The notes: generated from the sequence alone by a model not told the origin. A stretch of 64,000 nucleotides of DNA from Phalacrocorax aristotelis (GCF_949628215.1 NC_134279.1:59069766-59133765), one strand, 5' to 3'; shown: positions 27,701-42,700, numbered from the stretch's first letter. Made by a program: numbers and translations.

Positions 27701-30700
27701 AATATTCCCTAAAGTACAATTCCCTGGAACAATAGATGAAGCAAATGGTAGGCAATGGGGGTTTTTTTCACTTAAGAGGTTTTTTTTTCCTTCTAGAAAA
27801 CGAACTTTTTTTTTTAACCTGTTCTTTGCTGCCTTTTCTAGTTTGCCTGGACCCTTCTGCAGCTACCACCTTGCTAGTAAGGCAGAGAAATCCAAACATT
27901 TCCTAAATATCTTTGTGTGCATCTGTTTTGGGCAGTGATATAGTTTGAATTGTGATTGAAATAAGTTATTTCGTCTGCTTAGTTATGTAAAGGCAATTTG
28001 ACTGTAGTGTCCAGAATAGATAAATACTATTTAAATCTGATAACTCTTAAAAAGGACACTTAATGTGAAGCCGTAGCAAACTGTTCTGGCTAAACTTACT
28101 AATATGAAAATAACTTAAAAGCCTGTATTAAATCAGTAGCTAATTACCCTCAGAGTTCTAACCAAATTCACTGCTAAGCATGTGAATTAAGAATCTTACA
28201 AATGAAACTAAACTTTGATAACAGAAACCTCTACTGCAGCTCTAGTAGAATGCTTTATTTTATGTCTACATCAGTAGAATGTACTGAATGAGAATAAACG
28301 GCTGATTTAGAGCTTTCTTTTAAGAAAACACCACTTCTGAAATGCCAAGGGACATAAGCTGGCCATTTTTGGCATTTAATTAATTTCACTAAAACTCCAT
28401 TATCTTAGTAAGTTATTAAAAATAAAGTTAAGTTTTCTTAGGTTCTTGAGAGTGAGGCATTTAGTGTGTATTTAGGAAACTGATCTAATGAACAAGTCTT
28501 GGGTTTTATTTTTATGCCTGAATTTAATAGTGTGTAATTTAAAATCAAAAAGTTGTACTTTAAGTGATACTGAAAATGAATGCTTTAAATGAAAGTGTAC
28601 ATCCGTCCATCCATCCATCCAACCATCTTAGTTGTCCGGCCTGGAGGTAGGAAGTGTCCTTGTGGTTTAATGCAGTTCAAAGTGTACTTGCCTTAGAGCG
28701 AGGAGAGGATGAAGCACTAGGTATGATCATCAGGTGCCTTTCCTTGCAGGGTGAACTGAGGTTGCAGCTGCCTGACCATTTCTTCTTGTGGTGCTGCCAG
28801 CTTGAGCAGTCGTTTGCTTATGCACTGTAAGCAGTGAGTAGATCCATGAGGTGAATTGAACTAGAAGTGATCCAGGTATGAAAGAAGGAAAAAGAAGAAG
28901 AAAAAAAAACCAAAAAAGAGCCAAAAAACCTCACCCAAACAAACCATATTCTGTCTAAATTGTTTTGAACATTAAGTGATTGCTTTTTCCACAGATGAGT
29001 GAGCTGGCACATTAATGGATGGGTGGGGTGGGGGGGAGGGAAATCAGAATCACAGAATGGTAGGGGTTGGAAGGGACCTCTGGAGATCATCTTGTCCAAC
29101 CCCCCTGCTTGAGCAGGGACACCTAGAGCAGGGGGCACAGGAACGCATCCAGGTGGGTTTTGAATGTCTCCAGGGAAGGAGACTCCACAACCTCCCTGGG
29201 CAGCCTGTTCCACTGCTCTGTCACCCTCACAGGAAAGAAATTTCTCCTCATCTGTGTTCCAACTTGTGCCCAGTGCCTCTTGTACTGTCGTTGGGCACCA
29301 CTGGAAAGAGTCCAGTCCCATCGTCCTGACACCCACCCTTTAGATATTTATAGGTATTGACAAGATCCCCCCATAGTCTTCTCTTTTCCAGGCTGAACAA
29401 ACCCAGGTCGCTTAGCCTTTCCTCATAAGGGAGCTGCTCCAGTCCCCAGAACGTTTTGGTAGCTCTCCGCTGGACTTGCTTGCGCAGTTCCCTGTCCTCC
29501 TTAAACTGGGGGGCCCAAAACTGGGCACAGTACTCAAATGCATAAGGTGATGTTGCTACTGAGGCATGTTTTCCAGCTATGGTTAGCTGAGGTGCTTGAG
29601 CATATCATATGCTATATGAAAGGAGGTTGTAGCGAGGCGGGGGTTGGTCTCTTCTCCCTAGTAACGAGCAATAGGACGAGAGGAAAAGGCCTCAGGCTGT
29701 GCCGGGGAAGTTTAGGTTTGATATTAGGAAAAACTTCTTCACCGAAAGGGTTGTCAGGCATTGGAACAGGCTTCCGAGGGAGGTGGTAGAGTCACCATCC
29801 CTGGAGGTATTTAAAAGAAGGGTAGATGTGGTGCTTGAGGATATGGTTTAGTGGTGGACTTGGCAGTGATAGGTTAGCGGTTGGACTTGATGATCTTAAG
29901 AGTCTTTTCCAACCTTAACGATTTTATGATTCTATCTGAATATTTAATTTGTCCTGTACTTAAAATAGGTCATACATGGATCATATTTAATTTCTTTAAA
30001 TATTAATTAACATTAAGGCTAACAATAGTTTGTTTTTATATACTGTGAAATTGATAGCTACATTTCATTTTCATGCCTGAAAGCAGGAAATACAGTCATG
30101 TAACTCCTTGAACTTTATGAAAAAGGTAGTGAAAATGGGCATACTTAGTTTTAGCAGGTAGACTGCTAGAACAATCAAATTAATAGAATGTAAACAAAGT
30201 TATTTAAAAAGCATGACACAAGAAATAAATGGCATGGGTGTAATGGGCAGAATCCAGACTAACCAAATAGGGCTCTTCATTAGTAGAGAAGATTACATCA
30301 TTGTTTATGGGCTACTTTTTGTAAATTAAAGAGTATAAAACCAACTGGAATGTGCTTGAAGTAATCAGCTAGATGTAGATTATGCTTAAGTTTAGTATAG
30401 GAGATTTAGAAAAACAAATATAATGCATTATTTTAACCATGAGTTTTATATTGCTTATAAAATAGCTAAACAGGTTTGATCTTTGTTACAAAAGGGATTT
30501 ATTTTTCAAGATTGAGTTGTTCTTTAAGCAATATTAAATACTTCTAGAGTTCTCTTATGTGCTTTATGAAAAGTTTGAGAATTGTCTACTTAGATCAATA
30601 TTAAAGGCAAAGCTTTGAGATAACTGAGGCTCATATTGGGGAGGTCTTAGTGATCATGTCAAGTATGAAATCTTTTCAAGTACACACAGCTGAAACCAAG

Positions 30701-33700
30701 GAAAGAGTAATTTGGTAACTCAGTGCATGCAGAATCAGATATTGTGGTAGTAGATATTAAAGGAGGAATTGTTCGGACCCTCCATTTGCAATGAGAAGGA
30801 AAACAGGTGTGGAGGGCAAGCTATTACCTTTGTAGGATCTTTAGCTGTGCTTGGCAGATAGTTGTCCAGGTACAGTTAACCCTGCTTTTTGACATTGGGA
30901 TGAAGGGGGATGACCTCTCTAAGGTGCTCCCATCTCTTTTCTGTGAATTTACAAAACTTTAAAGGGAAAGAAAGTTTGTTACAGAGCAATACCTTTGCTT
31001 ACATGGTCTGCTCCAGCTTTCTTCTTATCATGGCCTTCAAGACATTGTAGTCTCGGAATACTTTTGTGGTCAAACGTTATTTTACTGATATGGAGGGAAT
31101 ACAGTGTTTAAATATAATATTAATGAATATATCTAGGCATGTAAAAATCGAAATTTAGTGAAGGATGAAATATTTTTTCATTAACTTGCTAACTTTTTTC
31201 CTCCTATATTTTGTTTCCTAAAGGTGCTGTAAAACTTTAAGTCATTGCTGAGATGTAAGAACAATATCTGTATGTCAGAGAAGTAATGATTAGAACCAGT
31301 GTAAAAGACTTGTCTGAGGTTGACTGTACTTACATTTTACTTTTTAGGTAAGGATTAAGTAAGGGCAGACAATATTCAAGTTCAATACCAAAGATATATT
31401 CCTTTTTAAGCAAACAAGAGTACATGGGATCTGCATTAGTGGTGTGAATACAATCTGTGACCTGCAGCTTAAGCTTCACTGTAAACATGCTGAATATTGC
31501 TCCTAAATCTTTTTATTTAGGTCATATCTTCAAGTAATTTTGATATGTAGGCTGATATACAATGACAGGTATATATAAATGCCAGGACAGCAAAACACTG
31601 AAGCAAATGAATTTCTGTATGAATAGAGTTGAGTCAAGGCAGATTGCTGTGGCCTGAACTTGTCCTTAAAAACCATTGTGAAGCAACATCATACATCAGG
31701 AGAATGAGGTAGACTATCAATAGTCTGTTAATAAGCATAGTATGCCTCTCTGGAAGAGGAGTAGGGAACATAGAATGAATTATGTAGCTATGACTTGGGA
31801 CATAAAACACATTCCTCATTAGCTAGGCAACCCTTGTTTTTGCATTATGTCATAACTGCTGAGATTTTTGGGGGCGGACTTGATATCTGTAGGGTGTTTG
31901 ACTATAAGTAGAGCAAAGTATTCAGCTTTCGTTAGGTTATACAGCACCAAGTATTTGACCCAGCTAATCAATTTCTTCTGGTATATTTTTCATTTGCTTT
32001 TGGTGAATTTTTACATCTTTGAACAAAAAATGAATGGCATCAAGCAGTTTATGGACTTTGTGTAAATGATGTATTTATATAGGTATATTATTGATTTAAT
32101 GTTTTACTAGTAATAAGCAAAAGACAAGCAACTTTGCACAGTATCTTGTTGAATTTTAATGGGAGAATTAGATTTTTTGGTATCTAAGGACAACTGAAGA
32201 AAATCACATTGGCTTATCTGTATAGGCTGGTATGTCAGAGTATCTATGTTTGTTAATGCACTTTTAAATGGAAAAAAATACTTTATGCTTTCCTGCCTAG
32301 TTCAGAAGCTCTTTAAATCTCAGTCCAATTAGTGGACTAATCTATGCTATGGAGTATTTGGTTGATAAATTTTGAGTTTTTCAACATCCTTCTGTCCTGA
32401 AAAAGGGTGCCAGTATAGGCACAGTTCTGGCATTTTTTTCCTTAATTTTAACTTGTATAGGTTGCATCTATGCAGTTTGTCTGGATTGTTGTTACCTTTT
32501 GACTGCTGATTAGATTGTAGCTGATGAGATTTTTGTCATTGGTGTTTCAGGTGTCAGTCTACAAGTAGATTATGTAGGTAGAAAAAGAATCAGAAAACAA
32601 AGAAACTCAAGCTATGGTTCTTACGATGCAAGCATTTACAGGTGATATATATTAGGGGATATATGGGAATATCAACCTTAGTAGTTTGATGGTTTGCTTT
32701 TTTGGATGGTGGGGATGGTATTTAGTGATTGCTTAGCAATCTGAAAATGCGATGTAACTCTGTTGCTGGAATTGACTGTAAACTTGAGATTGGCTGAGGT
32801 TTATACAGAATTCTTTTCTTGTTTGCTGTGAACATTTTATGATATTTGGGATCTATTTTTCCCAATTCCTTTGTATAATTATTTTCTTCTGTTGATTGCA
32901 TGCAGCTTTGTGAATCAGCTTTGTATTTTAAACTGTATTTGTTTTCAGTGGCTGTGTCAAGCTGATGGGGGTTTCAAGTTGATAATTTAAAAATAATTAT
33001 GTAGGACATCAGACTTTTTTTTTTTACATGTAATTAATCTTCCTGCCCTTCTTTTTGGAGCATACTCTGAGACTATGGCTCCATGTTACTACAATTAATT
33101 TAGGAAAGCTTGTTCTAGATGTATTAATCTATCCTTGCTCTTAGCTGCTTATTCCTCTGCTTCAGCTTATTCCTCTGCTTCAGCTTATTCCTCTGCTTCA
33201 GCTTATTCCTCTGCTTCAGCTTATTCCTCTGCTTCAGCTTATTCCTCTGCTTCAGCTTATTCCTCTGCTTCAGCTTATTCCTCTGCTTCAGCTTATTCCT
33301 CTGCTTCAGCTTATTCCTCTGCTTCAGCTTATTCCTCTGCTTCAGCTTATTCCTCTGCTTCAGCTTATTCCTCTGCTTCAGCTTATTCCTCTGCTTCAGC
33401 TTATTCCTCTGCTTCAGCTTATTCCTCTGCTTCAGCTTATTCCTCTGCTTCAGCTTATTCCTCTGCTTCAGCTTATTCCTCTGCTTCAGCTTATTCCGTC
33501 TCTTGATTGTCTTGACAGGGCAGTTTGCCAAACCACAGGCTGTACCAACTTAGTATAAATTAAAACCTGAAGACTTTCTGAGGCGTTTGTTATTAAACTC
33601 TGGTCATCTTGGTAATCCAGTTTAAAACTGTTTTCAGGGCTACAGTCTGTCAGGAGCACAGCCAGTAGGCTGGCAGAGGGCTGAAGGAACCTCTTAAAGG

Positions 33701-36700
33701 CACTTTGCATCTGGAGAAATTGTAATGAAACACAGCTTGGAGAGTCTGAAGCATGAGACTTTAGCCATGCAATAAGGCCCACTTGCTCTCTCAGTTTGAA
33801 GTAGGAATTACCTACTACAGTTATGGAGAAAATACTGAGAGATGTTATTTGTTTGGGCAATGCATGCCACTCTTGCCACACAGAGGTAGAAACCCTAAAA
33901 AGTTGAGTGGGATTCATTTCATGGCACTTAGATCTGTTAACTTGACTTGTGAGTGGCTAATGTCTTAAAAATAGTGTAGTAGGTCTTTCCCATTCATTCT
34001 TAAAACAGATAATGTGCAGCAAATCCAAAGGGTCTGCCTATTTTTGTCTTGTATATGAACACGAAGGGTGCTTGTTAATACCCTTCTGAGCTCATGCTGT
34101 ATACTGTTTAAGTTGGATTTCTTAGGTTCTGAGATGTAGTAGTCATCCGAATAATAATTCTCTCATGTGATGGCTTTTCTGATGCATGGGAAGTAAAATA
34201 AGCTACTTGGTAATTAAGTGGGGGACTTTGTAGCTGTTGCTATGCAGTGAGTTAGCAAAAATTAAAAAAAAACCCCCACTTTTATTTTGGTATGTTAAAA
34301 CATGAATTATAAATTCTTCAAAAGCAAATAAACTGTATGTAAGATCAACTTTCTCAGTTACATTGTCATGTCCATTACCCTTTCCTGCCTTTTGTTTCCT
34401 TGTAGTGTAAAAAATTGCAGTCTTAAAGTCTTAAATTGTATATATTGTTCAGTTGTCCTATCGAGCATAAGTTAAAGCTTCTAAAGGTTACTTATCTAGT
34501 AAATTCTGCATACAATTATCTGTAGGATTGCTGGCCTCTCTTAAATGTAAATAGCTTTCTCTTTTAGTTTTGGGAGTAAGCTAGACCATCTGGCTTTGTC
34601 CAAAACAAACATCCTGAGATTTTGTTTTAACATTTAGCATTGTGATCTGTTTAGTTGTTTGCATTTCTTTCCATTTTCTGCATTTCTACTATTGTCTAGA
34701 AAATTAGAGAAATGCTTAACACGTATTTTTGCTTTTTGCTAATTGGGGTTTTATCAATTGTTATTTTAAAGAAGTTCCAGTGTTTTTTCACTTTGAGCAG
34801 GTCTTGTGTGTTACTGGCAATTCAAGACTGTTCCAAAAAATTCAGAAATACTTCAAAAATAAAAGGTTTAGTGTTTTGATATAAAGAAAACTAAGGTAAA
34901 CACCTAACTGCAGTTCTGAAATTTTTTTCTTAGCTGAAATCTTACTGGTATTTTTCAAATACAACTTAGTTACACAGCCAGTGGAGTAGAGGAGTTTGTG
35001 GAACGATGTCCTTCAGCAAATTTCTGGAGGCTTCCATATTTTTTTTAAAGCAAGTGATTTGATTGTTCTAGACATTTCTGTTGTGTAAGTGTCACTGTCA
35101 TGTAAATGTTTTTCTGATGAGTCTTCACTCCTTCAACCAGTTTGATTATTGGAACCATTCTGAATTGCCTTGTCCATTTCAGTACCAGTAGATGGAAGAT
35201 ATCTTGAAATAGCGTTAGTGGTTTTTTTTAATTGGTGGTCTCTGTTGTTCTTTCCTACTCCAAAAAACTGTTTTCAGCTGAAGTGGAGGAGAAGAATAGA
35301 GGGTAGAAATGCAGGAATACTCTTGCATGTTGGAAGAATAATATTAAAATCTTAATTATATGACATGGGGAGTGTGTATGAACTCTAGGGGCTCAGAGGA
35401 ATTTTGAGTATGCAGCATGTATTTTTGGGTTTAGCTGAACAGTTGAACTTCTATAATTTTATTTTTGATATATGAGAAGGTACTGAAATTTTAATTTTAA
35501 TGTGTATATTGGCCACAAAAGTGGGCAAATATTAAAACAGGTTGCCTAGAATGGAGCTTACCTGAGCAACCTGATCTAATCAGAGATGCTTTTAGCAGTC
35601 TTTGGACTAATAAACTTTAGAGGTCGATTCTAAGGTAAATTTTCTATACTTTTGGTAGTTCAAAAGCCTGATCTATAACATGAAATACACATCTGTTAAA
35701 TTCAGAGCTTAACTGAAACAAAAATGCTTAATTGTGAGTATAGAGTTAGTGTGTGTCTATGCTGCATCTTAAATCCTTTGCAAATAAAGAGAAAAGCCTC
35801 TTTCCCATCCTATTTCAAGTTTAAATACAAAACGGTTTGCAAATCTTAAAGAAGCAAACAATGAGCCCACCTTACGCTGATGAGTACAGCATAAATGTTC
35901 TTTCGTGCTGTGAAATCCTGCTATTAAGAAAAAAATCAAGGCTATTTTTCTCACCCCCAATACTTTTTCTTTGCAAGGATCAACACTAAATCTTGTACCT
36001 ACTCTCATATTAGGGAAGAATCCACATTTTTTTAGCAATTTTGCATGAACTTAGGACTGGAGGAATGGTATGGCATTTTCCTCACTGATGGGAACAAGGA
36101 GCAATGGTGGTGGTGTTCTGTGAAATATGTGAGCCCTCTTGTTGAGATTACAAGCCTACTAGGCTAGAGTACTGTTTGTTTTTCACTGTTACATAAACCC
36201 CACATATTTCTTCAATGTATGTTAGATATTTTGTAATTGTTTTATGAAGAGGGAATATCTACTGTTATGGGTGTGAGTTCTCAGCCAGTAGAGTATGTGT
36301 CACCTGTTCCAGTCATCGTAGAAGGTACGTCACATTGATGCTATGGAGATTTGGTCATGCTTGTTCTTTTCTAAATGCTTTGAGGTGGTTTACAGTGTAT
36401 AGTAATAACTGCATTTATTCATTTACATAGATAATGGGGAGTTTCACCAGGTTTTGGCAAGCTATGGCTTACAGACAACTACTTCGACAACTAAAACTGA
36501 TGGCAAGGCTGATCACCTGGAGTATACCGCCTTTGCATTGGTTCCCGTTTTCTTCATCATGGGTCTCTTGGGGATTCTCATCTGTCATGTCCTTAAGAAA
36601 AAAGGATATCGTTGTACAACAGAGGCTGAAGAAGTAGAAGAAGAAAAACTTGATGAGAAAATAGGTAATAAACAAGTCTAATAAGCAACATCCTATTTCT

Positions 36701-39700
36701 GTACATTGCTACTACTATGGAATAATTTCTTGTGATACTTCTGTCATTTCTTTGTCTATATTTGGCATCAAAACAATATTAAGAAATATTTTTATTACCA
36801 TTATGTTGGTTGGGTTTCGATTCTTGCCAGTCAGAATAGGAGTGTTCCAATTTCCCATGCAAGTCTAACATCAATTAAGAGCTTACAGAAGGATCCGAGT
36901 ATCCAGTATGTTTGCTGCTGTACACTGCAATTGGAGTCACAAGATTGCTTTTTGCATTCCACGTGCTGGTAGCAACAAAGTAGTATTATCCATAATTCTG
37001 TGTAAGGAGTGACAAAAAGCTGCTGTTCAAAGCAGTGTTATAGTTTTATGTTTAGCAATCTTAATTTGTTCCTGTTGTGCTGTCATTCTCATCTCCTCTC
37101 ATAAAACTGAGCCTTTGGTCTGACTATCTACGTTCTGTTTTATCTAATGTGTGCTGCTTATTGTTTCTTAAAGATACTTTTGTTTCTGTTCTAATGTTTG
37201 TTCGTTTGTGCTCTGTTTTTATGGTTCCTTATTCCCATCTACTCTTACTTGAGGGGGAAAAAACAAAAAAAAAAACAAAACATGAAAAGAGTGTTACCAC
37301 TTGGGAAGGGCTATAGTAACTCAGTATAACATATGGCTAAGCAAATACTAGGGCCAAGTCACCTGTAAATACTTTGGGCCTCCTCCTTTCTCCCAAATAA
37401 TTACTGTCAGAAGGTTCATAGTAAGTGCAAATTACGGTGGCTCTGTGGTAAGGGTTGAGCTGTGTGGTGCAGCAATGATGTGTCAGTATGTTCTTAAGCA
37501 GTTACTGCCTGGGGCATGTACGGAGTGGGATCTGATCTGTTAGTTCACCTGAGTGGTAACAGGTGAGCGGTAATGAAAGGGCGACAGCTTTTAGGTCTTA
37601 GTTTGGGAAAGTAGCTGTGTCTACGTTGCATTGCGAAGTTGCAGGTATTAGGATGAAAATGAAGTGCGGGTACAGAGATGGGGAAGTCCTTAATTTACTA
37701 CTTAAAGACAAATTTAGGGTCTCACCTATCAAACTTGCCTCAATCCTGTGATTATTTACTTATTTTTTAAAATAAAGCTAGTTATAACAATTTTTAGGAA
37801 AGGGCAGAGCTGTGCCTCTTCATTGTTCCGTTTCTTTCCCTGATCTTTCTAGGCCTCCTGAGGTTATTCTGGGGAGGCTTCCAGTATTGTTAATGGGTGC
37901 AATCGATTCCAGAAGTATTAGGTATAGTCTTGAGGTTTCTTTCTTAAATCCCTTGCTCCTGTAATCATATGAGAATATTTTAAAATTTAAAAAATCAAAT
38001 GTTATGTCCTTGTAGATGTGGTGAAAAGCTTAAATTGAATCCCTCTCACACTAGAAGCTGATAATACCTATTTTAAAATAGTGACCTGAGACAGTTTAAT
38101 GATTTTGGTTTTTTTCCTCCCTATTGCTTAGAAATACTGCTGTCTTGTCTCCTCCTTATAGCTAGAGAAGGAATTTTGATGTATGCTTGTGAAAACATTG
38201 AGATTATTCAAGTCTTAGATTAAAACATTAAAGCCAATATGTAGATTCCTTAAACTTGTGTATTTTTTCCTGAATAAGGACTAAAAAGTCTTACCTAGGC
38301 TTTTCCTCCAAAGTGACAATAGATCTTGTGGGTTTTTTATGTAACCTCTTCTGCTGTTTGTTTGGGTTTTGTTTTGGCTTGGGTTTTTTTGTATTTACTT
38401 TGTTTTAAAATAATAATTCATTCAGAAGGCCAAGATATTGACAACATTTATTTCCTTGTACAGAAATGAATGAAACATTACATGAGAATAGCGACACTGT
38501 GGGACAAATTGTTAACTACATTATGAAAAATGAAGGTATAGTATTGTGATACTGAAGTTATGAGCTTTGAAAAAATGTATTTGTTCTAGAACACCATCAC
38601 AGATACTCTGAAGTATGCAATGTTTATGTATTTTCATCTAATAACCTTTTTGTACATGCTTAACTCTTTGAGATTGCCTACAGAAGACAAGAACTTCAAA
38701 CACAATAGGGAAGTTTTTCACTTACCTGTAAATTATTTTGTATGGTAAACCTGGTTCATGCATTTCTTGATATTTTAACTATTTGGGTGTTTGATTTTTT
38801 TTTTTTTGTTCATCCTTTTGGTTAGTTTGTGAACTAAAAACTCAAGGTTGATTTCTTAATGGTAATGTTTAAAGCATGTGAAATTTTTGTTTTGACCAAA
38901 TTAAACTTTTTGTCTTGAAATGATTCTTGCAGCTGTTTTGTGATGAAAGGCTTGTGCATAACTGAGACAGTAGGGTAGATTAGCACTAATGTTGAATTTT
39001 GGACATGGTATCTTTGCGTGCTCTATGTGCAAAGTAAAGGATAAGAAGAAATGACTGAAAAAATAAAACCACAGTTAAGCAGCCTGTTGAATGCTTGATT
39101 AGTTCAGAGCTTATTCACCCAGTAGAAGAAACATTTATGAGACCACTTATTTTTGTAGTAGAAGAACCTTTAGCCTTTTAATTTTACGCTTGTATAAATT
39201 GACGTTCTCCTAAGCATTGAACTGTCTTTGAGTTACTTGTGAATGAAGACTAGTTCTCTGGAAAAGTTGTATTTTTGGGTATGTGTGTGGAGTTTTTTGG
39301 TTGGTTGGTCTTCCTTAATAACAGGGCTTTGAGCTTCTGTATTTTCCCTCGAGGTTGGGTTTAGGTACTCCTTGTGTTTTTTAGAATATGTGAACAATCA
39401 GTAGTTCTTGGCTGAAAATTAATTTGCATTTTGTCAGGCTCACTTAAACCAGCGTTTTTAGTCTGAAAATGCTTCATACATGTGAGGTGATGATAATGCT
39501 GTGGTGAAATGGATGTTTTAAAATTTTCAGAGATCTTGTTTGGGAGTGTTGCGCAGGCCGCTACCTTATAGAACTTGTACAGGGGCAGAGCTTTAAGTGC
39601 AATATGAACTGTAATTTTAGTAATTCATAGTAGTTAAGAAAGTCCCATAGAATTATATTAACCTTTTTCTGCATAACTTTCTCTCATGCCTTTTTGGAGA

Positions 39701-42700
39701 TATCCATAATGCGGTCATCTTTTTCTTAAATGAAGTTTCTCTGAGGACCTTTAATTTTGCTGTTTGTTTTTTTCTAAAGTTAGAGCTGTGCACTTTTGAA
39801 GAGTTCTATTTATTCTCATTGCAGCAAATGCTGATGTGTTAAAGGCCATGGTAGCAGATAGCGGTGTCTTTGAACCTGAAAGGTAATTACTCATCTTGTT
39901 AATGCATGTTTGCTGAGGCAACTAAAAATGTGCCCTTCCAAATGATTTTATTTCCTGAGCACTTTTAAGACTACATTACTTCCTTGAGTTATCAGCTAAG
40001 AAGGTGATACTTCGATTTCCTTGTGGTGTCTCTGAGTCACTAAATTTTAATGTATGTCCTGGGTTAGTAACGGGCTCTTCTGGTTATGTGTTCTAGGCCT
40101 GTGATATGTATTTATTGCTTTTTGGGCTAAGATTTACAAAGGCTCCAAATACCCATTTACTTTAGGCAGAAGTTACAAGTTGGCTGAGTCCAAAGCTACT
40201 CCAAGTTGAAAGGACAGAAGCAGCCCTCGTTTCATTTGTATGGATGCTAACTTAAAATAGACATCTACTTCTATGTCTCGTTCTGGTTTACTTTTTTCTT
40301 TATAGTTGTGAAAAAGTATATTAGCTGATCTACCTGTTATTTTTTCACTACACACCTATTTAGAGAATTATGTGAGAAAGTAGTTCAGCCCTTGAGTTGC
40401 CGATGCATCATTTATGTACACATGTAAGTACTTTTACACAAGTACCTTTAAACTCTATCTGTACTACTCTGCATTCTTTCCATATGTAACCCTGTGTTCA
40501 TATTCAAGGCAGAGCAGACAGAGCTTCAAGTAGTAGTGTCACTAATAAAAGAAGTGGGAGTGTGTAGTTTTAGCAAAAGATTTGAGTATGCAACCATTTA
40601 TCACCCGTTTTAAGTGAGATGCTTAGTTATTGAAGGAAAAAATTGAACTTATAAAAGGAGTTCTTCTCAAGTATAGGAATTATTTTTAAACTTTTATGGT
40701 GCAGCAGAAATATTTGAATTTCAATTCAGTCTTGTTGTGTAGGTATGTGTGGTGTTATTTTGGGAGTTTTAGACTATTGTTTCAGCAGTAAATTAAAAGA
40801 CAAAAAGTCAGTGGAAGGGAAAAATGATAGTTTGCTCTTGCATTGTTTCTGACAGATACTCCCTAAAGCTTCAGTAACTCAAGTGCAAATCCACTGTTTC
40901 TAAGTTTGGTGCACTATGAAATGCTTCCTAAGGATAGGAATAGTAATGGCTAAGTAATATCTGCACTTCTGCCACTTAAAGCCAGTAGTTTCCTGTCTTT
41001 GCTTCGGATGTTGAACGGATTTTATTTCCCTTAATAGCATTCTCCTTATTTGTTTGAAGACCATTAAATGTCTCCTGTCAATATTTTTGATATGAAAATA
41101 AGCATCCCAGTAACTTCAGTCTTTTACGTCATGTTTTATTTCTTTAATTTGTTCTTTCTGTTCTCCTTTGGAGTCTCTTCAGTGTGTTAGTATTTTTCTT
41201 GAAATAACATTTCTAAAACTGGATAGAATGATCAGCTGAGGCATGATTAATGCTGAGTAATGTAACTTTAGGTTCACAAGTTATACTCCTGTTATTTTCA
41301 CTCTGAAATTTGTCCATTTTAAGCAACAACATCGTAATGATTCATGTTCAGCTTGTGATCTTCACCACCTTTTCTGAAGAATGATAATCTGGCTAGCTGC
41401 TTTTTAATCTGAGTTTGTAAAGTATTTCTGCTTAAGCACAGAAATTTGTGTTGTCCTTATTGCAGTACATGCAGTATTTTTAATAAGATTTATGTATGCG
41501 TGAATGAGCCTTTCACACACATGCTCTCCTCTGATCACCTTCATTTCTCATCTTGTCCTCTGCAGTTGCTACGGGTGACCCAAAGTTTATGGGTACTTTA
41601 GCTATTCTTCTATTCTATTACCCAAGAACTATTTAAAACAGTGAATATCCTCTAGGACCAGAATAACCACATTTAATATGTCTTTCCAGTTTCGTAGTAA
41701 GCTACTGATATATACCTTTCTGGTATGGTGTGTCTATTTTTTTCTTAAAACAAGGTGTGGTACCTTATGCTACAGAGTAATTTCACCTTTAATGTACTGA
41801 GCTCTATCTTGCTTTAGGAGAATGTGTTGCACAACTGTCAAAATTGATGCTGAAGTACAAAAAAGTACGTCTTCTGCTATCTAGCTTTCTGCTTTTCTGC
41901 TTTAGAAGAAAATTAGATTGATTTGAATAGATGTCCTCAATAAATGTCTTTTGGTGGTTGTACTGCTTTGTCTTTCTAGGTATTTTTTAAAAAATGTTTT
42001 TCTGAAGCTTAAGCTAATCGATTCTTTTTCTCTTCATGGTAGACATTTTAATTTTGCCTCTTTGCAATATTGTGGGACTATGCTTTTCTGTGAATTCTTA
42101 GAGATACTGTAACAATTCTGAAGTACTTTTGATAGTTCTCCAAGTGTGAATTTAATCAGCTAATTAGATGTCTTCATCAGTATAAGTTCATGTAGCCTGT
42201 TCTCTTATCTTCTTTTAGCCTGATTTCTTTTTCATTTCCTTGCCCTTTGTGTTAGCTACCTTAACCACATGACTGCAGCTGAATTCACTTATTGAAGTGA
42301 TTTTAACTGCAAAAATATGGTATCAGAAGGAACCTTAAACCAGACATCCTCACAAATAAATGGTCCCTGAAAAAACTAGCTAGTCACGAAACATAACTGA
42401 AGGTTTTATTTTATCCTTCTTTTTTGTTAACAGATAGGATTTTATAGTAAACATTAAATTTCCTTTATATGTTCTCCTACAGCCCTTTATCTCCTACCTC
42501 TTCTGGGAGTCCAACGAGTCCAGGGTCTCCTTTGTCACCTGGTGCTGTTCCATTTAAACACAGCTGCAAAGGCCATCACTTTCATACTGTTGGAGGAGTA
42601 GTAGAAAAGGATGTTTGTACTCGTTGTAGCCACAAACGATGGCACCTTATAAAGCCAGCTCACAAGCCTAAAGAGCACAGAAGAAGTCGTCTTGGAGAAG

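Larger units (their letters stand above)
24276..36430 (+). other. RELL1: RELL1 intron 1 (12.2 kb)
   Basis: A long intron running from the GTGGGT donor to the acceptor TTTACATAG at 36430. It is AT-rich and holds a pair of oppositely oriented CR1 fragments near 29.0-29.9 kb, an 18-bp minisatellite at 33.15 kb, an old CR1 relic near 35.55 kb, and otherwise no recognised exon. Confidence 0.6.

Noticed and set aside
33149-33497. CRISPR-like regular repeat array
   Set aside because: Units are directly adjacent with no spacers, and the window is vertebrate. It is a minisatellite.
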